NCBI GenBank assembly: GCA_910577015.1
Contig: CAJTKU010000001.1
Coordinates: 1 to 64,000 of the forward strand
Length of the DNA stretch: 64,000 bases
Direction: 5' to 3'
From: an uncultured Lachnospiraceae bacterium
GTDB taxonomy: Bacteria > Bacillota > Clostridia > Lachnospirales > Lachnospiraceae
How positions within the stretch are numbered: position 1 is the stretch's first letter; each line of letters begins with the position of its first letter. A program made the translations under genes and the position numbers. Positions 15,011 to 24,200 of this stretch are shown here, in pieces. The notes under the pieces were generated by a model, which was not told the origin of the DNA, searched no databases, and saw nothing but the letters and a program-made list of their open reading frames with translations.

Positions 15011-16222
15011 ATGGCAGTCAAGGAAAGAATGTCAGGCAACGAGGCGGTTGCTTATGCAATCAGGCAGATTAATCCCGATGTGATGCCGGCGTTTCCCATC
15101 ACGCCCTCCACGGAAATACCGCAGTTTGTCTCCGCAATGATTGCGAACGGTGAAATAGACACCGAATTTATCCCGGTGGAGAGCGAGCACAGTTCCATGA
15201 GCGCCGCCATCGGCTCATCAGCGGCAGGTGCGAGAACGCTGACGGCTACATCAGCCTGTGGGCTGGCGCTGATGTGGGAAGTATTGTATGTGGCGGCCTC
15301 CAACCGTCTGCCCATCATGATGGAAGTGGTAAACAGGGCGTTATCAGGCCCGATTAACATTAATGCGGAGCATTCTGACAGCATGGGGGCCAGAGATTCC
15401 GGCTGGATTCAGATATATGCCGAAAATAATCAGGAGGCGTATGACAATACCTTGCAGGCATACCGCATTGCGGAGCATAAGGATGTTAAACTGCCGATAA
15501 TGGTATGCCAGGATGGATTTATAACCAGTCATGCCGTGGAAAATATCCTTCTGCTTGAAGATGAACCCGTAAAGAAGTTTGTGGGAGCTTATCAGCCTGA
15601 GCATTATCTTTTGCGGGAAGATGAAACCATGGCAGTGGGTCCCTATGCAGTATCCTGTTACTGTATGGAGGCAAAGCGGGCGCAGGCGCAGGCCATGAGG
15701 AATGCAAGGCAGGTTATATTGGATGTTGCAAAAGAATTTGAGGAGATTTCCGGCAGAAAGTACGGCTTCTTTGAAGAATACAGGTTAGAGGACGCAGAAT
15801 TTGCCATTGTCGCCATCGGCTCCGTGTGCGGCACCATTAAAGACGCCATTGACAGGCTGAGGGAGCAGGGAATAAAGGCAGGCCTGCTGAAAGTACGCGT
15901 CTTCAGACCGTTCCCCGGCGAAGAGATGGCGGAGGCGTTAAAGCACCTTAAGGCGCTCGCCATCATGGACAGGTGCGAGGGGTATAACGCAACGGGCGGT
16001 CCGTTGGGCGCTGAACTGACGGCAGCCCTTTACCGCGCGCAGGCTTCGGCGAAGACCGTGAATATTATTTACGGGCTGTCCGGAAGGGATGTAAAAGTCT
16101 CTGACATTGAGATGGTATATGAAGACTTGGCAGAACTGGCACAGGGGAATAACCGTTTCGGAGAATACCCTTATCTTGGCCTTAGGAATAGGAGTGGAGA
16201 CAATTATGGAGCAGACAGGTAA
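15011..16222 (+). CDS. porA: 2-oxoacid:ferredoxin oxidoreductase, alpha subunit
   Basis: This 403-residue subunit has the N-terminal pyrimidine-binding domain (GNEAVAYAIRQINPDVMPAFPITP, then VESEHSSMSAAIGSSAAGART) and the middle transketolase C-terminal-like domain (about 250-370). In this family it provides the substrate and CoA side of the catalytic dimer. It begins one base after the delta subunit and overlaps the beta subunit by 17 bp. Pyruvate is the likeliest substrate in a fermentative Clostridia, but VOR/KOR-type specificity is an alternative. Confidence 0.9.
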   Translation: MAVKERMSGNEAVAYAIRQINPDVMPAFPITPSTEIPQFVSAMIANGEIDTEFIPVESEHSSMSAAIGSSAAGARTLTATSACGLALMWEVLYVAASNRLPIMMEVVNRALSGPININAEHSDSMGARDSGWIQIYAENNQEAYDNTLQAYRIAEHKDVKLPIMVCQDGFITSHAVENILLLEDEPVKKFVGAYQPEHYLLREDETMAVGPYAVSCYCMEAKRAQAQAMRNARQVILDVAKEFEEISGRKYGFFEEYRLEDAEFAIVAIGSVCGTIKDAIDRLREQGIKAGLLKVRVFRPFPGEEMAEALKHLKALAIMDRCEGYNATGGPLGAELTAALYRAQASAKTVNIIYGLSGRDVKVSDIEMVYEDLAELAQGNNRFGEYPYLGLRNRSGDNYGADR

Positions 16223-17150
16223 ATTTGATTTTAAGGAGATACAGGGAAGGGAAGAAAGGCTGGCACCCGGACACAGGATGTGTGCCGGCTGCGGAGGCAC
16301 GATTGCAGTGAGAAATGTTTTAAAGGCGCTGCATCCCGGGGATAAGGCGGTCGTGGGCAATGCCACGGGATGTCTGGAAGTGTCTTCTTTTATGTATCCC
16401 TATACCTCATATGAGGACAGCTATATCCATAACGCTTTTGAAAATGCAGGGGCAACGCTTTCAGGTGTGGAGACTGCTTATAAGGCATTGAAGAAAAAGG
16501 GAAAAATCAAAGAGGAATATAAATTTATTACCTTCGGCGGCGATGGGGGGACTTATGACATCGGGCTGCAGTCGCTTTCCGGCGCCATGGAACGGGGGCA
16601 TGACATGGTATATGTCTGTTATGATAACGGCGCATATATGAATACCGGCGTACAGCGTTCTTCGGCAACCCCTATGTATGCAGATACCACTACCACACCT
16701 TCGGGAAAGGTATCCGCCGGTAAACCACAGGCAAGAAAAGACTTGGCAGCCATTATCGCGGCGCACAACATTCCCTATGTTGCGCAGACTACTTTTATCG
16801 GAAATCTGAAAGACTTATATGTCAAGTCGGAAAAAGCCATCTATACGCCGGGAGCTGCTTTCCTTAATATTCTCGCGCCGTGTCCGAGGGGATGGAAATA
16901 TGACGCGCCGGATATTATAGAAATCTGCCGTCTGGCGGTGGAAACCTGTTATTGGCCGCTTTTTGAAATTATAGATGGAAAATGGCTCTTAAATTATGAG
17001 CCGAAAAACAAACTTCCAGTGGAGGATTTTCTGAAAAAGCAGGGACGCTTCAAGCATCTTTTCAAACCGGGAAATGAGTATCTGATAGAAGCATTTCAGG
17101 CAGAAGTGGATAAAAGGTGGGAAGCATTGCTTTTCAGGTGCGGAAAATAA
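16206..17150 (+). CDS. porB: 2-oxoacid:ferredoxin oxidoreductase, beta subunit (TPP-binding)
   Basis: This 314-residue protein contains the thiamine diphosphate motif beginning GDGGTYDIGLQSLSGA and ending in YDNGAYMNTG. Cluster cysteines lie in MCAGCGG, with a later Cys in LAPCPRGW. The start at 16206 is chosen by GGAGTGGAG just upstream; the open frame runs further back inside porA but has no ribosome site there. It completes the gamma-delta-alpha-beta complex, whose product (acetyl-CoA if the substrate is pyruvate) plus reduced ferredoxin feeds fermentation. Confidence 0.9.
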   Translation: MEQTGKFDFKEIQGREERLAPGHRMCAGCGGTIAVRNVLKALHPGDKAVVGNATGCLEVSSFMYPYTSYEDSYIHNAFENAGATLSGVETAYKALKKKGKIKEEYKFITFGGDGGTYDIGLQSLSGAMERGHDMVYVCYDNGAYMNTGVQRSSATPMYADTTTTPSGKVSAGKPQARKDLAAIIAAHNIPYVAQTTFIGNLKDLYVKSEKAIYTPGAAFLNILAPCPRGWKYDAPDIIEICRLAVETCYWPLFEIIDGKWLLNYEPKNKLPVEDFLKKQGRFKHLFKPGNEYLIEAFQAEVDKRWEALLFRCGK

Positions 17151-17183
17151 GAAATTTTGTATATTTTTACTAGTATTTGCATC

Positions 17184-17212
17184 TTGTAATATGCATTGAT
17201 TTTGCATATAAT
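17184..17212 (+). promoter_or_regulatory. Promoter of the 6S RNA
   Basis: TTGTAA (17184-17189), a 17-bp spacer and TATAAT (17207-17212). The predicted start is near 17219, right at the base of the closing stem of the RNA. Confidence 0.8.
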
Positions 17213-17218
17213 ATAAGT

Positions 17219-17404
17219 AACCTGAAATGCGCGATAACTCTTGTTAATTTTGAACCTACATTTACTTTAAACGGGATTCCTACATTGCCATGCGGCTGTC
17301 AAGCCTCCACTCGAAAGAGGATTGCAGGGGAAGGCAAAAGTATGGTTGCGGTCACCCACCTAGCGCTGCTAGGAGTCAGAAGGCAAGAGCCGGCATTTTG
17401 GGAT
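17219..17404 (+). ncRNA. ssrS: 6S RNA
   Basis: This RNA of about 185 nt binds the sigma-A RNA polymerase holoenzyme as a promoter mimic. The 5' end CCTGAAATGC (17221-17230) pairs over 10 bp with GCATTTTGGG (17393-17402), giving the long closed rod expected of 6S RNA. Its conserved pieces (GCGATAACTC near the 5' end and GGTCACCCACCTAG near the 3' end) match the clostridial 6S type as I recall it. It has its own consensus-like promoter and a terminator 13 nt after the closing stem. A long open frame crosses it, but no start codon with a ribosome site exists there. Confidence 0.85.
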
Positions 17405-17414
17405 ATTACAGAGG

Positions 17415-17444
17415 AAAAAGAGCAGCCCGGAAGCTGCTCTTTTT
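17415..17444 (+). terminator. Terminator after 6S RNA
   Basis: AAAAAGAGCAGC (17415-17426) and GCTGCTCTTTTT (17433-17444) form a perfect stem with a 6-nt loop and a T-tract. A second hairpin, CCCGCTG-taag-CAGCGGG (17459-17476), follows without T's, just before the next gene. Confidence 0.9.
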
Positions 17445-17497
17445 GTCAAGTCAAAAACCCCGCTGTAAGCAGCGGGCGTGGAAACAGGGGGATTGGA

Positions 17498-19411
17498 TTG
17501 CGAAGTTTTTTTGATGAAAACGACAAAGAGTTAAGAATGCGGATGAAAATGATACTGTGCATTGTGGGAATTGTGCTGTTATTTGCCGTCGCCTGCATTG
17601 CATTGCCTGTTCTTGATATAGGCGGCAATAAGTCGCGAAATGAGAAAGAGGATGTGCTGGAACCGATAGTGGAGGAACTGCATAACATTTATATTACGGA
17701 AGTAACGGATACGGAAATCAGGATTTTTGACGGAGAAGAAAGAACATTTTACTGGCAGGAAGGCGGAGTCAGGGCAGACAGGAGCGCAGTCGGACAAATA
17801 GCGGATTTGTCGGTATGCGATGGGTTTGTGACGGAGTTACTTGTAAAAGACGGAGAAAAAATCAATGACAAGGTTGTAGGGGTAGATGCAGGGAATGCGG
17901 TAGAACTGGAAAACAGGGGCAGGATTTTTTTTGCTGAAAACGTAAAGTTTTATAAGCTTTACGGTGAAATGCGCAGAGGAACGGAAAAAGACCTTCGGAT
18001 TGGATACAATTTTGCCGACTATGTGCTGGAGGACGGTAAAATCTGCGCTGTGCTCCTGACACGGGATGAGACCATGGAATATATCCGCGTGCAGATAAAG
18101 AACAGTGATTATGCAGGGACTTTCCATGCAAACGTTTCCTTTACCTGCGACACGGACTGCCTGATACGGTATGAAAGCAAAGGAGACATGGTGGAGGAGG
18201 TACATAAGGCAGGGGAAGAGATAACCGTGACGCCGGACAGTATATATTTTTCCGCCGGAGCGGAGAGAATTTATATTTTACCAGCAGTCCTCACCGGTAA
18301 AATTACATTGACTTCCGTACATAGAAGCCAGGGACAGCCTGCATACAGGGGAACCATGGAGATTTGCGTGACGGATGACGGATTGGTTGTGATAAATGAA
18401 TTGCTTTTAGAGGAATATCTCTATGCGGTGGTGCCCAGTGAAATGCCGGCAGGATATCCTTTGGAGGCGTTGAAGGCGCAGGCTGTATGTGCAAGGACTT
18501 ATGCATATTCCTATATGCTTTCACCGGGATTGCCCGGTGTGGGCGCCCATGTGGATGACAGCACGGGATATCAGGTGTACAACAATATCCTGGAGCAGAA
18601 TGCGACGACAACGGCAGTCAGGGAAACGGCGGGACAGCTTTTATATGCGGACGGCGCGCTGGTGAACACTTATTATTATTCCACATCCTGCGGGTTCGGT
18701 TCGGATGAGCATGTATGGAAATCGGAGACGGCGCCGGAGATACCCTGCATTCTGTCGCAGTCCATCAGCAAGGACGGAATGGAAGGAAAAGAATCTGTCT
18801 ATACGGCTGAAAACATGTGCCGGGAGGAAGTGTTTGTCAAGTTTCTGGAGAGCCCGCCGGAAACGGATTTTGAAAAAAACGAGCCATGGTACCGTTGGAC
18901 GTATACGGTGGAAGAATTAGATGCATCCCGGATACTGGAAGTGTTGAAAAGCCGGTATGCTGTCAATGCGAAGCTAATCCTGACGCTGAAAAACGGGGAA
19001 TATGTCAGTGAGCCGGTTGAAAAGCTGGGTAAAATAAAAAAGATTACCGTGTTGTCAAGAAATGCAGGGGGCGTGGCGGATGAACTGTTAATAGAAGGGG
19101 AAAAGAACGCTTATAAGGTGATTTCCGAATTGAATATCCGCTATGTGCTGTGTGACGGGATTACACAGGCCGTCCGTCAGGACGGAAGCGGGGTGGATAT
19201 GAAAACGCTATTGCCAAGCGCCTATTTTGTAATCTCACCTGTTCAAAAAGGAGAACATGTGGTAGGATATACTTTGTCCGGCGGGGGATTCGGACACGGA
19301 GCCGGTATGTCGCAGAACGGAGCGAAAAATATGGCGGAAGCAGGATATACGGCAGAACAGATTCTAAACTTTTTTTATAAAGGAAGCATGATTGTGTCCG
19401 CATCGGACTGA
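17498..19411 (+). CDS. SpoIID-domain membrane-anchored protein
   Basis: This 637-residue protein has one N-terminal membrane anchor (about 17-37), about 260 residues without recognised features, and a C-terminal SpoIID/LytB domain from about 300. Signatures include YLYAVVPSEMPAGYP, ALKAQAVCARTYAYS, NTYYYSTSCGFG and GFGHGAGMSQNGAKNMA. SpoIID is a lytic transglycosylase of engulfment; vegetative homologues (LytB-like) modify amidase activity. No start codon fits upstream because the frame crosses the 6S RNA. TTG 17498, with AGGGGG 6 nt upstream, is the best start; ATG 17537 is an alternative without a good site. The long N-terminal region is unlike sporulation SpoIID (about 340 residues), so a different wall role is likely. 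Confidence 0.8.
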   Translation: MRSFFDENDKELRMRMKMILCIVGIVLLFAVACIALPVLDIGGNKSRNEKEDVLEPIVEELHNIYITEVTDTEIRIFDGEERTFYWQEGGVRADRSAVGQIADLSVCDGFVTELLVKDGEKINDKVVGVDAGNAVELENRGRIFFAENVKFYKLYGEMRRGTEKDLRIGYNFADYVLEDGKICAVLLTRDETMEYIRVQIKNSDYAGTFHANVSFTCDTDCLIRYESKGDMVEEVHKAGEEITVTPDSIYFSAGAERIYILPAVLTGKITLTSVHRSQGQPAYRGTMEICVTDDGLVVINELLLEEYLYAVVPSEMPAGYPLEALKAQAVCARTYAYSYMLSPGLPGVGAHVDDSTGYQVYNNILEQNATTTAVRETAGQLLYADGALVNTYYYSTSCGFGSDEHVWKSETAPEIPCILSQSISKDGMEGKESVYTAENMCREEVFVKFLESPPETDFEKNEPWYRWTYTVEELDASRILEVLKSRYAVNAKLILTLKNGEYVSEPVEKLGKIKKITVLSRNAGGVADELLIEGEKNAYKVISELNIRYVLCDGITQAVRQDGSGVDMKTLLPSAYFVISPVQKGEHVVGYTLSGGGFGHGAGMSQNGAKNMAEAGYTAEQILNFFYKGSMIVSASD

Positions 19412-19443
19412 CCGCGGATACATCTGTGCAGGGTGGGATAAAC

Positions 19444-20301
19444 GTGATACGGAAATTGTATATCATATTGGATGATTTTAACAAACAAATGAACCGGAAG
19501 AATATCAGTTCCTTTGCGGCAAGTACGGCATTTTTCCTTTTTTTGTCGTTGGTGCCCATGCTGATTATGATTTGTACTATTATTCCGTTCACCCATTTGA
19601 CGGAGGAAATCCTGACAAATGCCATTACGGAAATTACGCCCGATATACTGGACCCGCTGATGAGGAGCATTATCTCCGATGTGTATGATAAATCGGCAGG
19701 CGTGCTGTCGATAGCTGCCATTGCAACCCTGTGGTCTGCAGGCAAGGGTGTGCTTGCCCTTATCCGCGGACTGAATACCGTGAATGATGTGGAAGAGAAG
19801 CGCAATTACTTTCTGTTACGCACTGTGGCGTCTTTTTACACCCTGGTAATGCTGGTAGTGCTTTTGCTTTCCCTGTTCTTAAATGTATTTGGCAATGTAC
19901 TGCTTGACATGATTTTTTCCAAAGTTCCGGAGACGAGGACTTTGTTCAATTTTTTTATGAACTTTCGTTTTCTGGCAGTATGGCTGGTACTGACCGTCCT
20001 GTTTACGGCAATCTATACCTATGTGCCCAATAAGAAACTGAAATTCAGGGCGCAGATTCCCGGAGCCATGTTTTCCGCCGTGATATGGAATGTTTTTTCA
20101 TGGGGATTTTCCATTTATGTGGAGGCAAGCAACAGCGCAAGTACATACGGAAGCCTTTCCCTGATTATCATAATCATGCTGTGGCTGTATTTTTGTATTT
20201 ACATTATCATGATTGGAGCGGAAATCAACCGTTATTTCGGACCGGCGTATAAGGTGCTTTACCAAAAAAGAAAGGAAAAGAAAAAGAAGAAAGGTGCTTG
20301 A
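19444..20301 (+). CDS. YihY/BrkB-family inner membrane protein
   Basis: This 285-residue protein has about six hydrophobic segments and the family motifs FAASTAFFLFLSLVPML, LWSAGKGVLALIRGLN and the late YGSLSLIIIIMLWLYFC. The family was once misnamed ribonuclease BN; its function is unknown (possibly transport). GTG 19444 with GGGTGGGA 5 nt upstream is preferred over GTG 19426. Its stop codon overlaps the -35 box of the pheS promoter. The tail is strongly basic (KRKEKKKKK). Confidence 0.85.
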   Translation: MIRKLYIILDDFNKQMNRKNISSFAASTAFFLFLSLVPMLIMICTIIPFTHLTEEILTNAITEITPDILDPLMRSIISDVYDKSAGVLSIAAIATLWSAGKGVLALIRGLNTVNDVEEKRNYFLLRTVASFYTLVMLVVLLLSLFLNVFGNVLLDMIFSKVPETRTLFNFFMNFRFLAVWLVLTVLFTAIYTYVPNKKLKFRAQIPGAMFSAVIWNVFSWGFSIYVEASNSASTYGSLSLIIIIMLWLYFCIYIIMIGAEINRYFGPAYKVLYQKRKEKKKKKGA

Positions 20302-20326
20302 CTTTTTGCAGGCAGGTTATTACAAT
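20298..20326 (+). promoter_or_regulatory. Promoter of the pheST operon
   Basis: TTGACT (20298-20303), a 17-bp spacer and TACAAT (20321-20326). The predicted start, near 20333, is at the head of the T-box leader. Confidence 0.8.
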
Positions 20327-20332
20327 AGGCTT

Positions 20333-20580
20333 AGTTGAAAAGCCATGAAGGTGTCAGTAGCAATTCATTTCCTTACAGAGAGAGGAGGCCATCGGCTGTA
20401 AGCTTCCTTAAGTACAGATGATGCGTGAATTTCCCACCGGAGCTTCCGATGTGAAATCCCTGCCGGGAGAGTAAGGTCGGACGTGTACGCGCGTTAAGCG
20501 GTCGAGTGCCTGATAATATCAGGAAATTGGGTGGTACCACGGATAAATTTCGTCCCTTGTTCAGACAAGGGACTTTTTTA
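20333..20580 (+). promoter_or_regulatory. T-box leader, probably phenylalanine-specific
   Basis: The invariant T-box sequence GGGTGGTACCACGG is at 20529-20542, preceded by a stem I region with the AGAGAG motif. A candidate TTC (Phe) specifier sits in GAATTTCCCACCGGAG. The terminator stem GTCCCTTGT/ACAAGGGAC (20552-20573), followed by a T-run, completes the switch. Uncharged tRNA-Phe would stabilise the antiterminator and turn on pheS/pheT. The specifier assignment rests on position and on the downstream genes. Confidence 0.9.
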
Positions 20581-20602
20581 TTGCCCAAAAAGAAAGGAAT
20601 AA

Positions 20603-20679
20603 GATTGAAAATTAAAATTTTCAATCGCGAGGTTTGTGCCTGCGCGCTGCTTGCACAAACTCGAAAGCCGTATGGCTTT
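20603..20679 (+). repeat. Three consecutive hairpins between T-box terminator and pheS
   Basis: Three hairpins occur in a row. GATTGAAAATT pairs with AATTTTCAATC (20603-20626). CGAGGTTTGTGC pairs with GCACAAACTCG around a 13-nt GC-rich loop (20628-20663). AAAGCC-gtat-GGCTTT spans 20664-20679. They lie downstream of the terminator, so only read-through transcripts carry them. The middle hairpin loosely resembles element B. Confidence 0.6.
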
Positions 20680-20713
20680 GCGCAATAAAGGCAGCGCAGA
20701 AATGAGGATAGAC

Positions 20714-21733
20714 ATGAGAGAGAAGTTAGAGAAAATCAAGGAGCAGGCTCTTGCCCAGATTGCATCCAGCGATGCATTGGAAAAGCTGAATGAAGTCCGC
20801 GTCAATATTCTTGGGAAAAAGGGAGAGTTGACTGCGGTATTAAAATCCATGAAGGATGTAGCCCCGGAGGAGCGTCCCAAAATCGGACAGATGGTGAATG
20901 AAACCAGGGAAGAAATTGAGAAATCTCTGGAAGCAGCCATGAAAAAGATGGAGCGGGCTGTCAGGGAGGCCAAGATGAAGGCAGAGGTAATCGATGTGAC
21001 CCTTCCCGCAAAGAAAAACATTATCGGACACAGACATCCCAGTACCATTGCGCTTGAGGAAGTGGAGCGCATTTTTGTGGGCATGGGTTATGAAGTTGTG
21101 GAAGGACCGGAAGTGGAAAAGGATTACTACAATTTTGAAGCGCTCAATATTCCGGCGGACCATCCTGCAAAGGATGAGCAGGACACCTTTTATATTACCG
21201 GCGATATCCTGCTTCGCACCCAGACTTCTTCCACGCAGATACATGAAATGGAAAAAGGCAGGCTTCCCATCCGTATGCTGGCGCCCGGAAGGGTATTCCG
21301 CTCCGACGAAGTGGACGCCACCCATTCCCCGTCCTTTCATCAGGTGGAAGGGCTGGTCGTGGACAAAAATATTACCTTCTCCGATTTAAAAGGAACGCTG
21401 GCCGAGTTTGCAAGGGAGTTGTTCGGTGAGGAAACCAAGGTAAAATTCAGGCCGCATCATTTCCCGTTTACGGAACCCTCCGCAGAGATGGACGTTACCT
21501 GCTTTAAATGCGGCGGCAGCGGATGCCGGTTCTGCAAAGGAAGCGGCTGGATTGAAATCTTGGGATGCGGCATGGTGCATCCCCATGTGCTGGAAATGAG
21601 CGGCATTGACCCGGAGGCATATACCGGTTTTGCGTTCGGTGTCGGATTGGAGAGAATTGCCCTGCTCAAGTATGAGATTGATGACATGAGATTGTTATAT
21701 GAGAACGATGTCCGTTTCTTAAAACAGTTCTAA
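20714..21733 (+). CDS. pheS: Phenylalanyl-tRNA synthetase, alpha subunit
   Basis: This 339-residue catalytic subunit has the coiled-coil N-terminus (about 1-85) and class II core motifs, including VFRSDEVDATHSPSFHQVEG and GVGLERIALLKYEIDD. A Cys pair arrangement CFKCGGSGCRFCKGSG lies before motif 3. Together with PheT it charges tRNA-Phe. ATG 20714 is preferred because GAGG lies 6 nt upstream; ATG 20702 and GTG 20636 are in frame but poorly supported. It is controlled by the T-box leader. Confidence 0.96.
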   Translation: MREKLEKIKEQALAQIASSDALEKLNEVRVNILGKKGELTAVLKSMKDVAPEERPKIGQMVNETREEIEKSLEAAMKKMERAVREAKMKAEVIDVTLPAKKNIIGHRHPSTIALEEVERIFVGMGYEVVEGPEVEKDYYNFEALNIPADHPAKDEQDTFYITGDILLRTQTSSTQIHEMEKGRLPIRMLAPGRVFRSDEVDATHSPSFHQVEGLVVDKNITFSDLKGTLAEFARELFGEETKVKFRPHHFPFTEPSAEMDVTCFKCGGSGCRFCKGSGWIEILGCGMVHPHVLEMSGIDPEAYTGFAFGVGLERIALLKYEIDDMRLLYENDVRFLKQF

Positions 21734-21758
21734 ATAAATCGCAGAAAGGAAATATATT

Positions 21759-24188
21759 ATGAATACAGCATTATCGTGGATTAAGGCATATGTGCCGGAA
21801 CTTAACTGTACGGACCAGGAATACTGTGACAGGATGACCCTGACGGGAACCAAGGTTGAGGGGTATGAAAGGCTGGATAAAAACCTGGAAAAAATCGTAG
21901 TTGGGGAGATTAAAAAAATAGAAAAGCATCCGGATGCGGAAAAACTGATTGTCTGCCAGGTGAATGTGGGAGAAGAAGAAATCCAGATTGTGACGGGCGC
22001 TTCCAATGTAAAAGAAGGAGATAAAGTGCCTGTCGTACTGGACGGCGGCAGGGTGGCAGGAGGTCACGACGGCGCTCCTCTGCCGGAGGACGGCATAAAG
22101 ATTAAGGCAGGAAAACTGCGCGGCGTGCCTTCAAACGGCATGATGTGTTCCATTGAGGAATTGGGTTCTGGCAGGGATATGTATCCTGAAGCGCCGGAAG
22201 AAGGCATCTATATTCTGCCGGCTGATGCAGCGCCGGGAGAGGACGCAGTGGCGCTCCTCGGCATGAGGGATACCGTATTTGAATATGAAATAACCAGCAA
22301 CCGCGTGGATTGCTACAGTGTGTTAGGGATTGCACGGGAAGCGGCGGCGACTTTTGAAAAGCCTTTTGTTCCCCCGGTAATAAAGGTGAAGGAAAACGGG
22401 GAAGATGTTAAGGATTATATCAGCGTTGAGGTGCAGGATAAAGATTTGTGCAGCAGATATTGCGCAAGGGTATGTACCAACATCAAAATTGCGCCGTCGC
22501 CTGAATGGATGCAGAGGAGGCTTGCTGCCAGTGGCATCAGGCCCATCAATAATCTGGTGGATATCACCAATTATGTGATGGAGGAATTCGGACAGCCGAT
22601 GCACGCCTTTGATTTGGATACGGTTGCAGGCAGAAAGATTATTGTGCGCCGTGCCAAGGACGGGGATGAGTTCCAGACGCTGGACGGGCAGGTGAGAAAG
22701 CTGGATTCCGAAATCCTGATGATTTGCGATGCGGAAAAGGAAATCGGTATTGCAGGCATCATGGGCGGTGAAAACTCCAAAATTACGGACAATGTAAAAA
22801 CCGTTTTGTTTGAAGCAGCTACCTTTAACGGGCCCAATATCAGAAAATCGGCAAAGCGGCTGGGCCTGCGCACCGACGCTTCCGGAAAGTTTGAAAAGGG
22901 ATTGGACCCCAGAAACGCGAAAGCAGCCATTGACCGCGCCTGCCAGCTGATAGAAGAACTGGGATGCGGGGAAGTGGTAGGAGGAACGGTGGATGTGTGT
23001 GAACCGCTCAAACCGCTTAATGTTCTGCCGTTTGAACCGGAAAAATACAATGCGCTTTTAGGCACGCAGGTTTCGGAAGAACAGATGCTTGCCATATTTA
23101 AAAGACTGGAAATCGAAGTCAGGGAAAACCAGGCAGGCGGAAAGGAACTGGTAATTCCTTCTTTCAGGCAGGATTTGGCAGGGAGAGCGGATATTGCGGA
23201 AGAAGTGGCGCGTTTCTACGGTTATGACAAGATTCCGGTAACATTGCCGAAAAGCACCGCCACCACCGGTAAGCTTTCCTTCAAACTCAGGGTGGAGCAG
23301 AAAGCGAGGGATATTGCGGAATACTGCGGTTTCTCACAGGGAATGAGTTATTCCTTCGAGAGTCCCAAGGTGTTTGACAAACTGCTGCTGGATGAGGATG
23401 ACAAGGCAAGGGAGGCAATCACCATTGCCAACCCTCTGGGCGAAGACTTTTCCATAATGAGGACGCTTTCCTTAAACGGTATGCTGACCAGCCTTTCCAC
23501 CAATTATAACAGACGGAACAAGGATGTGCGCCTGTATGAAATGGGCAATATCTATATTCCACGGAAACTGCCGCTGGAAGAGCTTCCTGACGAGAGGATG
23601 CAGTTTACCTTAGGCTTCTATGGAGAGGGAGATTTTTATACCTTAAAAGGTGTTGTTGAAGAATTTTTCGAGAGCATCGGCATGTCCGAAAGGATGGTAT
23701 ATGACCCGGAGGCAGGAAAAAACTTCTTACATCCCGGTCGTCAGGCCAATATATTTTACAAGGATACATTGGTGGGATTTATGGGTGAAGTGCATCCGGA
23801 AGTGTGCGACAACTATTCCATTGGAACGAAAGCCTATGTGGCAGTGCTGGATATGCCTGTGATTCTGCCTTACGCCACTTTTGAGCGCAAGTATGAGGGC
23901 ATAGCAAAGTATCCTGCAGTTATGAGGGATATTTCCATGGAGGTGCCTAAGGAAGTGCTGGCGGGACAGATTGAGGCCGTGATTGCACAGCGCGGCGGAA
24001 AGATTCTGGAGTCCTACAGGCTGTTTGACATATATGAAGGCAATCAGATTAAAGAAGGGTACAAATCCATGGCATACTCCATATCGTTCAGGGCGAAGGA
24101 CAGGACGTTGGAGGAGGCGGATATTGCAGGCACCATGAAAAAAATATTGAACGGGCTGGAGCAGCTCGGGGCGCAGCTTAGACAGTAG
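21759..24188 (+). CDS. pheT: Phenylalanyl-tRNA synthetase, beta subunit
   Basis: This 809-residue subunit has the full bacterial domain set: tRNA-binding OB domain (about 40-150), B3/B4 editing region (about 210-390), B5 (about 410-480), catalytic-like core and the C-terminal ferredoxin-fold anticodon-binding domain (about 715-809). It starts 25 nt after pheS with a good AAAGGAAA site and is co-transcribed under the T-box. Confidence 0.96.
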   Translation: MNTALSWIKAYVPELNCTDQEYCDRMTLTGTKVEGYERLDKNLEKIVVGEIKKIEKHPDAEKLIVCQVNVGEEEIQIVTGASNVKEGDKVPVVLDGGRVAGGHDGAPLPEDGIKIKAGKLRGVPSNGMMCSIEELGSGRDMYPEAPEEGIYILPADAAPGEDAVALLGMRDTVFEYEITSNRVDCYSVLGIAREAAATFEKPFVPPVIKVKENGEDVKDYISVEVQDKDLCSRYCARVCTNIKIAPSPEWMQRRLAASGIRPINNLVDITNYVMEEFGQPMHAFDLDTVAGRKIIVRRAKDGDEFQTLDGQVRKLDSEILMICDAEKEIGIAGIMGGENSKITDNVKTVLFEAATFNGPNIRKSAKRLGLRTDASGKFEKGLDPRNAKAAIDRACQLIEELGCGEVVGGTVDVCEPLKPLNVLPFEPEKYNALLGTQVSEEQMLAIFKRLEIEVRENQAGGKELVIPSFRQDLAGRADIAEEVARFYGYDKIPVTLPKSTATTGKLSFKLRVEQKARDIAEYCGFSQGMSYSFESPKVFDKLLLDEDDKAREAITIANPLGEDFSIMRTLSLNGMLTSLSTNYNRRNKDVRLYEMGNIYIPRKLPLEELPDERMQFTLGFYGEGDFYTLKGVVEEFFESIGMSERMVYDPEAGKNFLHPGRQANIFYKDTLVGFMGEVHPEVCDNYSIGTKAYVAVLDMPVILPYATFERKYEGIAKYPAVMRDISMEVPKEVLAGQIEAVIAQRGGKILESYRLFDIYEGNQIKEGYKSMAYSISFRAKDRTLEEADIAGTMKKILNGLEQLGAQLRQ

Positions 24189-24200
24189 AAAGGAAAAATC

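Noticed and set aside
17177..17497. Extension of the SpoIID-like gene upstream through the 6S RNA
   Set aside because: The extra codons overlap a structured RNA with its own promoter and terminator and have no ribosome site; TTG 17498 has one.
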